NCBI GenBank assembly: GCA_021325175.1
Contig: JAJPHS010000052.1
Coordinates: 1 to 64,000, forward strand
From: Terriglobia bacterium
GTDB lineage: Bacteria > Acidobacteriota > Terriglobia > Bryobacterales > Bryobacteraceae
Reading direction: 5' to 3'
DNA length: 64,000 nt
Below, one piece after another: positions 44,498 through 53,821 of this stretch. The position numbers and the translations under genes were made by a program. A model generated the notes under the pieces. It did no database searches, was not told where the DNA came from, and saw only the letters and a program-made list of their open reading frames with translations. Within the stretch, counting starts at the first letter, position 1, and every line of letters starts with the position of its first letter.

Positions 44498-45339
44498 CTG
44501 CCGAGCACCCGCAGAAAATCCGCCACTTCGCTCAAATGCGACAGCGCATTCTTCATCCGCGGCTCGTCGCGATGCGCGCGAACGTCCAGATAGAACATGT
44601 ATTCCCACGGTTTGCCGCGCCGCGGGCGGGATTCGATTTTCGCCAGATTCAGATCCCGCAGCGCCAGCGCGCTTAGCGCCCGGAACAGCGATCCCGGCGC
44701 GTTGCGCGTCGAAAAAACCAGCGACGTTTTCCAATCCCTGCCGCGGCCGCGCGGCGCCGCGCCCGATTTTTCCAGCAGGAAAAATCGCGTGAAATTCCGC
44801 CGGTCGTCTTCGATTTCACGCTTTAGAATTTTCGCCCCATAAAGCTTCGCGGCGAGCTCGGAGGCGATTGCCGCGGCGCCGGCCGGCTTCTCCTCCATCA
44901 CCATTTTGACGCTCCCCGCCGTATCGTAGAACGGCACCCGTTCGATCCGCCGGTGGCGAGCGAAAAAATCCAGGCACTGATTGAGCGCCACCGGATGCGA
45001 AAAAACCCGCCGGATCGAAGTAAAACTCACCTCCGGCGCGGCGATCAGATGATGGACGATCCGTACGTTGGTTTCGGCCGTGATCTCGAAATCGTACTTG
45101 AGCAGCAGATCGTAATTTTCGTGCACCGATCCGGCCAGCGTATTTTCGATGGGCAGCGCCGCCGCGTCCACCTCGCCCGCTTCCAGCGCCCGGAAGACGT
45201 CTTCAAAGCGCTGTTTCGGAACCGGTTTCGCCCGCGGCCCGGCCAACTGGGACACCGCCTGCTGGCTGAACGCTCCGAGCTCGCCCTGAAAAGCGACCCT
45301 CAGAGCGGAAATTTTCCCGGACCTCCGGTTTTGATCCAA
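44479..45339 (-). CDS. pheA: Prephenate dehydratase
   Basis: 286 residues. TTG start supported by AGAGGTGG a few bases upstream. Catalytic domain: 'VAFQGELGAFSQQAV', 'ALPIENTLAGSVHENYDLL', 'VFSHPVALNQCLDFF', 'DTAGSVKMV', 'DDRRNFTRFFLLEK' (the T-R-F motif). C-terminal ACT domain ('TSLVFSTRNAPGSLFRALSALALRDLNLAKIESRP') with the ESRP phenylalanine-binding motif, so feedback by Phe is expected. Monofunctional (no chorismate mutase). Convergent with the exosortase gene. Confidence 0.95.
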   Translation of the reverse strand: MDQNRRSGKISALRVAFQGELGAFSQQAVSQLAGPRAKPVPKQRFEDVFRALEAGEVDAAALPIENTLAGSVHENYDLLLKYDFEITAETNVRIVHHLIAAPEVSFTSIRRVFSHPVALNQCLDFFARHRRIERVPFYDTAGSVKMVMEEKPAGAAAIASELAAKLYGAKILKREIEDDRRNFTRFFLLEKSGAAPRGRGRDWKTSLVFSTRNAPGSLFRALSALALRDLNLAKIESRPRRGKPWEYMFYLDVRAHRDEPRMKNALSHLSEVADFLRVLGSYRAAR

Positions 45340-45363
45340 AAACCACCTCTTGTGGACATTTTT

Positions 45364-45379
45364 GTTCTGAAATCAGAAC
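45364..45379. promoter_or_regulatory. Palindromic operator-like site between pheA and XRE regulator
   Basis: GTTCTGAAATCAGAAC is a 7-bp perfect inverted repeat with a 2-base centre. It lies just downstream of a possible pheA -10 (TACAAT, 45392-45397 minus strand) and upstream of the XRE promoter. A partial direct copy (CAGAACAGA) follows. It could be the binding site of the XRE protein. Confidence 0.5.
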
Positions 45380-45399
45380 AGAACAGACGAAATTGTACC

Positions 45400-45429
45400 T
45401 TGATCCGCTGTCTTTCGCGCCGCTATAAT
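45400..45429 (+). promoter_or_regulatory. Promoter for XRE regulator
   Basis: TTGATC (45400-45405) and a perfect TATAAT (45424-45429) with an 18-base spacer. The predicted start leaves a 5' leader of about 20-25 bases before TTG 45459. Confidence 0.6.
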
Positions 45430-45458
45430 TAATTCATTACGTTCCGGGAGCGAACGTT

Positions 45459-46280
45459 TTGCATCCCCACGCACCACAGGATGCGCCCCGACCCTCTATC
45501 ATGGAGGATGCTGGCCAAAAACTCAAGCGAGTCAGGGAACGGCTTCGGCTGAAGTTTCGCGACGTCGAGGAGGCGAGCGCGCGTATCGCCGCACGCCATC
45601 ACAACGATGAGTTCATCGTTGCGCTAAGCCGGCTTGCAGACATTGAAAACAAGGGGACCATGCCCTCGGTCTACCGGCTGTACTCGTTGTGTGCCATTTA
45701 TCGCCTCGATTTCAACGAAGTCCTTACCTGGTATGGCGTTTCCCTGCCGGAGCTGCCCGCCGACGCCGATGTCATCCAGCACGCGCGAACCCATCTGGTG
45801 AGTTTTCGTGCCGATGAAGGCGAAATTCAAGTGCCTTTGGCCATCGATCCGGGTCTGGATCTTTCGCGCACGGTGTACTTGAGCCGGCTCATCCAGCGCT
45901 GGGGCAAGCTGCCGCTTATGCTGGTAAATCACCTGGATTTAAAGAATTTCCGCTACGGCCTGATTGGTACTGAAGACTGGTCCATGTTTCCGATCGTCCC
46001 GCCAGGATCGCTGGTGGTCATCGATGACACCCGCCGCCGTATTGCCACTGGCGGATGGTCGACCGAGTTCGAGCGGCCCATCTATTTTCTGGAAAACCGC
46101 GATGGCTATTGCTGCGGCTGGTGCAGCCTGCGGGAAGGCCAGCTTACCGTTCAGCCGCATCCGGCCTCGATGGAAGATCCCGAGGTTTTCGCATACCCCT
46201 CGGAAATTGAAGTAATCGGGCAGGTTACCCGTGTAGCGATGAGCCTTGGTTTGACGCCGCCTCGCGCAAACCGGCCTTGA
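45459..46280 (+). CDS. XRE-type transcriptional regulator with S24-like C-terminal domain
   Basis: 273 residues from TTG 45459, supported by GGGAG 9 bases upstream; ATG 45501 is a possible alternative giving 259 residues. An N-terminal helix-turn-helix ('QKLKRVRERLRLKFRDVEEASARIA', 'SRLADIENKGTMPSVYRLYSLCAIY') of the expanded XRE type is followed from about residue 160 by a beta-rich LexA/S24-like domain ('MFPIVPPGSLVVIDDTRRRI'). No autocleavage Ala-Gly/Ser-Lys pair is recognised, so it may be a ligand-binding form only. Its gene and the 46225-46695 gene converge and overlap. Confidence 0.85.
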   Translation: MHPHAPQDAPRPSIMEDAGQKLKRVRERLRLKFRDVEEASARIAARHHNDEFIVALSRLADIENKGTMPSVYRLYSLCAIYRLDFNEVLTWYGVSLPELPADADVIQHARTHLVSFRADEGEIQVPLAIDPGLDLSRTVYLSRLIQRWGKLPLMLVNHLDLKNFRYGLIGTEDWSMFPIVPPGSLVVIDDTRRRIATGGWSTEFERPIYFLENRDGYCCGWCSLREGQLTVQPHPASMEDPEVFAYPSEIEVIGQVTRVAMSLGLTPPRANRP

Positions 46281-46695
46281 GAACTTCGACGAGCGCTTCC
46301 ATCTCGCGCGAAAATAGCTCGATTTCCGGCTTTCGCGCGCCATCGGGAAGCAACTGTTTGTAGGAGCCGGCGCGGGTCCAATGATCCAGCACGACGGCCC
46401 AGGATTCTTCCAGACTTTCCAGATAACCAATTAGCTCGGAGTGTTTCTCGGCCAGCGATAAGTTGAGCCATTCCTGAAAGATGCTGGCATGGCTTTCGCG
46501 CAGCGCCTTGCTGCTCTCTTCCCGTCCGAAAAGCGTGCTCAGCCCGTGATGCCGGTACATGCCGGAGTTCTGGTCGCGCAGCGACGCCAGGTACGCCAGC
46601 CGGCCATAGACGGTGGGAATACGCGACAGCGTATTTTTCCACAGATCCCCGGACGCATTTCGCTCCAGAACGCCCTTGGGCTTGAATCGCGGCAT
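46225..46695 (-). CDS. Conserved-looking hypothetical protein
   Basis: 156 residues, ATG start with TAAGGT 7 bases upstream and AAGG within the gap. Predicted mostly helical, soluble, no signal ('ESSKALRESHASIFQEWLNLSLAEKHSELIGYLESLEESWAVV'). N-terminus basic ('MPRFKPKGVLERN'). No known domain recognised. Overlaps the convergent XRE gene by 56 bases; both frames have good codon bias and intact protein features, so both are treated as real. May be functionally linked to the regulator. Confidence 0.6.
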   Translation of the reverse strand: MPRFKPKGVLERNASGDLWKNTLSRIPTVYGRLAYLASLRDQNSGMYRHHGLSTLFGREESSKALRESHASIFQEWLNLSLAEKHSELIGYLESLEESWAVVLDHWTRAGSYKQLLPDGARKPEIELFSREMEALVEVLKAGLREAASNQGSSLHG

Positions 46696-46702
46696 CCTGT
46701 TT

Positions 46703-46708
46703 ACCTTA
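46703..46708 (-). promoter_or_regulatory. Putative -10 box (TAAGGT) for hypothetical protein
   Basis: Minus-strand TAAGGT ends 7 bases before the 46695 start; an overlapping TAAAAT (46708-46713) lies 12 bases away. Which one acts is unclear. Confidence 0.3.
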
Positions 46709-46918
46709 TTTTACGCCGCCGCGTACGGTTTTGGTATGCCGAAGGGGGTATCCAGCCCGGACTTGTTCGGATTTCCGAAACTTTTTGGCACTCGCCGTCC
46801 TGATTACCGGCGTCCGCGCATGACGTTCCCCCAACCCCACGTGCCGCTCCGGCCAGCCTTCACGCGCGAGTCCGATGGGATCGCCGCCGGATCCTCCGAA
46901 TGTACCTGCGCGTGTGAA

Positions 46919-48376
46919 TCAGGATTTCTTGCGGATTTCGATATTCAGGCGCTTGATTTTCTGGTTCAGCGTCGAGAGCGGGATGTGCAGCGCCTCGGCC
47001 GCCGCCGTCTGGCTCCAGTCGGAGGCTTCCAATTGTTCGATAATTTTTTTCCGCTCGAACTCGGCGACGATTTCAAACAGGGACGCGTCGGGCGCGAGGC
47101 CGCCGCTTTCATCGCGGCGGATTCGTAAGCCTTTCGCTTCGAGCAGGTGCTCGGGCAGGACATCGACCGGCACGGTCGGCTGGGAAGCCAGTACCACCGC
47201 GCGCTCCACCACGTTTTCCAGCTCCCGCACGTTGCCCGGCCAGTGGTGATCCATCAGGATCTGCATCGCGTCCGGCTCGAAGTTCAGCCGCGAACGGCCG
47301 TTCTCATCGAGAAATTTCTCGTTTTCACGGCAGTATTTGGTGAAAAAGTGCTCGACCAGCGCCGGAATATCTTCCTTGCGCTCGCGCAGCGGCGGCAGAG
47401 CCAGGTTGATGACGTTCAGCCGGTAATATAAATCCTCACGAAACTTCCCCTCCTCGACCAGCCGCTTCAGATCGGCGTTTGTCGCGGCGACGATGCGGAC
47501 GTCCACTCGCACGGTTTCGGTCGAGCCCAGCGGCATAAATTCCCGCTCCTGAATCACGCGCAGCAGCTTGGTTTGCGTCTCCAGCGAGATAGTGCCGATT
47601 TCATCGAAAAAAATGGTGCCATGATTGGCGATTTCAAAATATCCCTTGCGCGCGGCGACGGCCCCGGTGAACGCGCCCTTCACATGGCCGAACAGCGCGG
47701 ATTCGAGCAGGTCCGGCGGCACCGATCCGGAGTGGACCGGAACAAAGGAGTGCTCGGCGCGCGCCGAATGCGCGTGGATGGCGTTGGCGATCAGCTCCTT
47801 GCCGGTGCCGGTTTCGCCGGTGATCAAAATGGTGGCGCGGCTGCCGGCGACCTGGGCGACCAGGTCGAGGACCTTGAGCATCCGCTCGCTTTTTCCGACG
47901 ATGTTCGGGAAACTGTAGCGCTGCTTCAAGGCCCGCTTGAGTTCTACGTTTTCGCGCTCCAGTCGCCTTTTCGAGATCATGCGGTCGATCTCGATCAGCA
48001 GTTTTTCGTTATCCCAGGGTTTGGAAAAATAGTCGTTGGCGCCGTGCTTGAGCGCCTCCACCGCCACCTCGACCGAGCCGTAAGCCGTAATCATGAAGAT
48101 AGGCGTGTCGGCGTCGCGGGCGCGAATTTCCTCCAGCACCTCCATGCCGCTCTTATCGGGCATCATCAGGTCGAGTAAAACCAGATCGTAGGAGGAATGT
48201 TCCAGCCGTTTCTGACCCTCGGCGGCATTGCTGGCGAGATCGACGTGATAGGACTCGCTTGAAAGCAGCGCTTCCAGGCTTTCGCGAATATCGGGCTCGT
48301 CGTCAATGACGAGAATGTGCCCGCGGGTGCGAGGGCCCGGGGCATCCGGAGTAAGATCGGCAACGGCAGCCATCAA
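46919..48376 (-). CDS. Sigma-54-dependent response regulator (NtrC family)
   Basis: 485 residues. Receiver domain (residues 20-135, phospho-acceptor Asp in 'YDLVLLDLMMPDKSG', Lys in 'YFSKPWDNE'), AAA+ domain with Walker A 'GETGTGKELIA', the sigma-54 contact loop 'GAFTGA', Walker B 'IFFDEIG' and arginine finger region 'LYYRLNVINL', then a Fis-type helix-turn-helix ('DWSQTAAAEALHIPLSTLNQKIKRL'). Activates sigma-54 promoters on phosphorylation. It overlaps the 3' end of the upstream sensor kinase gene by 4 bases, so the two form a cognate pair. Confidence 0.95.
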   Translation of the reverse strand: MMAAVADLTPDAPGPRTRGHILVIDDEPDIRESLEALLSSESYHVDLASNAAEGQKRLEHSSYDLVLLDLMMPDKSGMEVLEEIRARDADTPIFMITAYGSVEVAVEALKHGANDYFSKPWDNEKLLIEIDRMISKRRLERENVELKRALKQRYSFPNIVGKSERMLKVLDLVAQVAGSRATILITGETGTGKELIANAIHAHSARAEHSFVPVHSGSVPPDLLESALFGHVKGAFTGAVAARKGYFEIANHGTIFFDEIGTISLETQTKLLRVIQEREFMPLGSTETVRVDVRIVAATNADLKRLVEEGKFREDLYYRLNVINLALPPLRERKEDIPALVEHFFTKYCRENEKFLDENGRSRLNFEPDAMQILMDHHWPGNVRELENVVERAVVLASQPTVPVDVLPEHLLEAKGLRIRRDESGGLAPDASLFEIVAEFERKKIIEQLEASDWSQTAAAEALHIPLSTLNQKIKRLNIEIRKKS

Positions 48377-51351
48377 CTGACTATTCTCTCGGACCGCGCA
48401 AGAATCCGCACGGGAGCGGGAACGGCGCTGGAAGCCGGGGAGATCACCATCGGTACGGACGCGGCCGGCGGGGCAGCCGTCTCGACCGTCTGCGCGGCGG
48501 ATTCGGCCTGCTCCGGCGCGGCTTCGGTTTTGCGCGCAGCCTGGGGAAAGGACAGCTCAAATCGCGTGCCCGCGCCGGGCGTGCTTTCGACCTTGATGTC
48601 GCCCCCATGCTCGCGCACGATCCCGTAGCTGACCGAAAGACCGAGGCCGGTGCCTTTGCGCGCGCCTTTGGTGGTGAAGAACGGATCGAAAATGCGCGCG
48701 ATATTTTCCGGAGCGATGCCCGCGCCGGAGTCGGCGACGCTGACGCGAACCCGATCGCCTTCGGTCGCCGTGCACACCGCCAGCGTGCCGCCGGACTCCA
48801 TCGCATCGCGGGCGTTCAGAAAAAGATTCAGAAAGACCTGCTGCAATCTTCCGGGATTCCCCTTAACGCGCGGCAGCGCTTCCTCCAGCGACGTTTTCAC
48901 GTCGAGGCCGGCCTTGGCGAGCTGATGCTCCAGCAGCGTTAGCGTTTCGCGAATCACCTTGTTGAGATCAACGCTGACAAATTCGGTAGGCGAGGTGCGC
49001 GAAAAATTGAGCAGGGAATTGACGATTTCGCTCGCGCGGAAGGTCTGGCGCGCGATCTTTTCAAGCAGCGGAGCTTTTTGCGTGTCGCCCGAAATCTGCT
49101 TGGCGAGCATCTGCGAATACGTGGAGATGACCGCCAGCGGCGTGTTCACTTCATGCGCCACGCCCGCCGCCAGAAGACCGATCGAGCTGAGTTTGTCGGC
49201 CTGAACCAGGCGCTTTTCGAGCTCGGCCCGATCGGTGACGTCGTCAAAAATGATCAGCCGGCCGATGCGGCGCCCTTCACGCGACACCAGCGGCGCCACG
49301 GCGATATTGAGCGTGGCGTTTTTCAGAACGAATTTGTAGATGTTGTGGATCTCCTGCTCGCCGCGCACCGCTTCGAGCTGCTGGCAAAGATCCGGCGGGA
49401 AAAGCTCGGCCAGCGGCCGCCCGATGGCGTCCTGGCGCGGAATGCCGGTGAGCTTTTCGATCTGCGAGTTCCAGCTTTCGACGCAATCGTTCAAATCCGC
49501 CGCGAGGATGCCGACATTGATCGATTCGACGATATTTTCGGAAAACTCCTTGAGGCGCTCGTATTCGGCGACCTGATGCTTGAGCGAGCGGTATAGCATC
49601 GCGTTGTCGATCGCAATGCCGACATAGCCTGAAAGCGTGACGAGCAGTTCAACGTCGTCGCTTGAAAGGAAATCGCCGGCTTCGGTCCGGCTGACGCCAA
49701 GATAGGCGATGGTGCGCCCGCGCGCCGAGCAGGGCAGATAGTAAGTCAGATCCAGTTCGGCGATGGAGCGGCGGACCGAAGCCGGCATTTCGTGCGAGAC
49801 AACGTCCAGCGAATGCCGCGTGCGCTCGAAAAACAAATACGGCTTGCCGGGACTGGGCCGCAAAAAACTCAGATCCAGCCCGTAAGGGATATTCCCGGTT
49901 TGCCGCCCGCGGCGATTGCTGGCCAGCTCCAGCCGGAACGACGACTCCGATTCATCCCAGACGAAAAACGCCACATGACGGATGCCCAGCGTGCGAATCA
50001 GGCGATCGGCGACGCTTTCCAGCATCGCCTCCAGATCGGTGGGCGAGCCCAGCTCGCGCGCAAACTCGATCAGCGTGCGGCGGTAATCGTAGCGATCCTT
50101 GTAGAAGTAATAGCGGTCGAGCTGCTCCTGAATCCAGTTGCGGATCGGCTGAAAAACGAACGCCGCGATCAGAATAATCGCGATCATCGCCGTCCCGCTC
50201 AGGTCCCCGGCGCTCTTGGCCGCGAAAATCATCCCGTAAAGAATCCCGAGAACGGCGAGCGTCGCCAGCGTATACACGTAGCCCTGCTGGAAAATCACGT
50301 CCACGTCCATGAGCCGGTAGCGCAGAATCGCATAAGCCCATGTCAGCGGGATCATCGGAAGAGACAGAACCGCCAGATTCATCGCATGGTTCGGCGCGAC
50401 TCCGAACGCGTACGGAACCACGTACAGAATCGTGAACGGAAGAATGCCGATGAGCGCGCCGTTGCGCAGCCAGGTGAGCTGGCGCCGAACGATGGGATCT
50501 TCGGCGCGCCGCATCTGGAAGGCGAGAACGATCCCGCCGGCGGCGTAGCTGGCGCTCAGGAAAATCATCCAGACCCGATCGAGCAGCCAGCGCAGCTCCA
50601 GCAGCGGCGCCTGCGTGGTCAGCCATCCGGTCGAAAACCCGAGGTGCGCGCCCAGCAGCGCCAGACCGGGCAGATAAACGAGCAGCGCCGCGCCGCGGCG
50701 CTTGATCCACTTCTGCGGCTCCGGAAAGACGAAGCAGAAATGCAGAAACAGCATCGGCGCCAGATAACCCGCGATCACGTTGCCCAGGTAGATCGCCTGA
50801 TCGAACGCGTTGAGCTTTCCGGTGTAATGGAACGTGCTCATCACGAAGCTCGCCAGGCACAGCAGGAAGAAGTGGAAGGCGCGCGGCGCGCCGCCGCGGC
50901 GGAAATACACGAACAGGCCGATGGCCAGATAAACCGCGCCATCGGCGTAAAGATAAAACAGCGTGGAGTCGTGCTCGGCCTCCGCGGTGATGACGTTGGC
51001 CGGAACCTGCACCCCGCCGTGGATGATCTGATATTCGGCTTTTTGCCAGGCTCCGAGGCGCGTCAGCACTTCGGTCGCCTCGGAGGCGCGCTCGATCTTC
51101 ACGCCTTCGATCGAAACCAGAATGTCGCCGGGATGTATGCCGGCCTTTTCTCCAGGGCTCCCGGGCGAAACATGAACCGCAACCACGCGGTTGGTTCCGC
51201 CGTCCGGCATGGCGCGGTCCACCCAGGTGACCCCGTCGTCGGTCAAGTGAACCCGGCTCTGCTGCTGAAAGTTCAGTCCCGCCGCAATCACCGCCGCCAC
51301 GGTGAGAATCACCGCCAGGGCGCTGACGAGTTGCTGCTTCAACTCCCTCAT
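48373..51351 (-). CDS. Large membrane sensor histidine kinase (PDZ, GAF, PAS, HisKA, HATPase)
   Basis: Start at ATG 51351 ('MRELKQQLVSALAVILT'), 992 residues; the track adds 18 unlikely residues. One N-terminal helix is followed by an extracytoplasmic PDZ domain (about 55-115, 'VHVSPGSPGEKAGIHPGDILVSIEGV'). Eight or so membrane helices (120-400), a GAF domain, and a PAS domain ('NVGILAADLNDCVESWNSQIEKLTGIPRQDAIG') come next. The kinase core has 'LAAGVAHEVNTPLAVI' (phospho-acceptor His), 'QVFLNLFLNARDAM' and 'DSGAGIAPENIARIF', 'KGTGLGLSVSYGIV'. A Pro/Ala-rich tail ends the protein. It probably senses envelope or lipid state; partner is the NtrC-type regulator. Confidence 0.93.
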   Translation of the reverse strand: MRELKQQLVSALAVILTVAAVIAAGLNFQQQSRVHLTDDGVTWVDRAMPDGGTNRVVAVHVSPGSPGEKAGIHPGDILVSIEGVKIERASEATEVLTRLGAWQKAEYQIIHGGVQVPANVITAEAEHDSTLFYLYADGAVYLAIGLFVYFRRGGAPRAFHFFLLCLASFVMSTFHYTGKLNAFDQAIYLGNVIAGYLAPMLFLHFCFVFPEPQKWIKRRGAALLVYLPGLALLGAHLGFSTGWLTTQAPLLELRWLLDRVWMIFLSASYAAGGIVLAFQMRRAEDPIVRRQLTWLRNGALIGILPFTILYVVPYAFGVAPNHAMNLAVLSLPMIPLTWAYAILRYRLMDVDVIFQQGYVYTLATLAVLGILYGMIFAAKSAGDLSGTAMIAIILIAAFVFQPIRNWIQEQLDRYYFYKDRYDYRRTLIEFARELGSPTDLEAMLESVADRLIRTLGIRHVAFFVWDESESSFRLELASNRRGRQTGNIPYGLDLSFLRPSPGKPYLFFERTRHSLDVVSHEMPASVRRSIAELDLTYYLPCSARGRTIAYLGVSRTEAGDFLSSDDVELLVTLSGYVGIAIDNAMLYRSLKHQVAEYERLKEFSENIVESINVGILAADLNDCVESWNSQIEKLTGIPRQDAIGRPLAELFPPDLCQQLEAVRGEQEIHNIYKFVLKNATLNIAVAPLVSREGRRIGRLIIFDDVTDRAELEKRLVQADKLSSIGLLAAGVAHEVNTPLAVISTYSQMLAKQISGDTQKAPLLEKIARQTFRASEIVNSLLNFSRTSPTEFVSVDLNKVIRETLTLLEHQLAKAGLDVKTSLEEALPRVKGNPGRLQQVFLNLFLNARDAMESGGTLAVCTATEGDRVRVSVADSGAGIAPENIARIFDPFFTTKGARKGTGLGLSVSYGIVREHGGDIKVESTPGAGTRFELSFPQAARKTEAAPEQAESAAQTVETAAPPAASVPMVISPASSAVPAPVRILARSERIVS

Positions 51352-52971
<1,620 letters not shown>

Positions 52972-52987
52972 CCGGCGCCGGGGAACT

Positions 52988-52993
52988 TATACT
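52988..52993 (+). promoter_or_regulatory. Putative -10 box (TATACT) for larE
   Basis: TATACT ends 7 bases before ATG 53001, in the gap after thiC. GGGAG in the same gap could serve as ribosome site if transcription comes from upstream instead. Confidence 0.4.
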
Positions 52994-53000
52994 GGGAGTT

Positions 53001-53810
53001 ATGGATGCGCTCCAGGCCAAGCAGGACAAGCTGTTTTCGGACCTGCGCGCAATGGACGGCGTGATTGTCGCCTACTCCGGCGGCGCCGATTCCGCGTATC
53101 TGGCCTGGGCGGCAAACCAAACGCTGGGCGAAGCCGCGCTCGCTATCACGGCGGACTCCGCCTCGCTTGCCGAATCGCACAAACGCGACGCCGAGGCGTT
53201 CGCGAAAACTCACGGCATCCGGCACGAGTACATCGAAACGCGCGAGTTCGAAAATCCCGATTACGTCAAGAACGATCGCGACCGCTGTTTTTACTGCAAG
53301 GACGAACTTTTCACGCGTCTTGACCAGCTTGCCCGCGCGCGCGGCATCGCGCACGTGATCTACGGCGTCAACGTCGATGATTTAGGCGATTACCGGCCAG
53401 GGCAGCGGGCGGCGAAGCTCCACCAGGTGAAGGCGCCGCTGGTCGAGGCCGGGCTGACCAAGGCGGAGATTCGCGAATTGTCGCGGCGCGCGGGTCTGGA
53501 AACCTGGGACCGGCCGGCGTCGGCGTGTCTGAGTTCGCGGATTCCGTACGGAACGCCGGTGACGATCCGGAACGTGAAAACGGTCGATCGCGGCGAGGAC
53601 GCCATCCGCGCGCTCGGATTCCGGCAGTTTCGCGTGCGGTTTCACGGCGAGGTGGTGCGGATCGAGATCGCGCCGGAGGAGCTCGATCGCGCCATGAGCC
53701 TCGAAATGGCGCGGAAATTCACGGCCATTTTTAAGGCGCTCGGTTTTCACTACGTGACGCTCGATCTCGAAGGCTACCGCCAGGGATCGCTCAACGCGGT
53801 CCTGCCCTGA
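53001..53810 (+). CDS. larE: ATP-dependent sacrificial sulfur transferase LarE
   Basis: ATG 53001 has GGGAG 5 bases upstream; 269 residues. PP-loop 'VAYSGGADSAYLAWA' (residues 26-31 core), adenylation of the pyridinium dinucleotide carboxylate, and C176 in 'PASACLSSRIPYG', matching the sacrificial Cys176 of Lactobacillus LarE. A second pair C96-x2-C99 ('RCFYCKDEL') is notable. It provides the sulfurs of the nickel-pincer cofactor used by lactate racemase (LarA) and relatives. larB, larC and larA are absent from this window. Confidence 0.92.
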   Translation: MDALQAKQDKLFSDLRAMDGVIVAYSGGADSAYLAWAANQTLGEAALAITADSASLAESHKRDAEAFAKTHGIRHEYIETREFENPDYVKNDRDRCFYCKDELFTRLDQLARARGIAHVIYGVNVDDLGDYRPGQRAAKLHQVKAPLVEAGLTKAEIRELSRRAGLETWDRPASACLSSRIPYGTPVTIRNVKTVDRGEDAIRALGFRQFRVRFHGEVVRIEIAPEELDRAMSLEMARKFTAIFKALGFHYVTLDLEGYRQGSLNAVLP

Positions 53811-53821
53811 CGCGCGGATTC

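Noticed and set aside
45280-45359. Leader peptide for pheA (MSTRGGFWIKTGG frame)
   Set aside because: Only three aromatic residues, spread out, no alternative terminator hairpin, and the frame overlaps the pheA start. Unlike the aroF leader.
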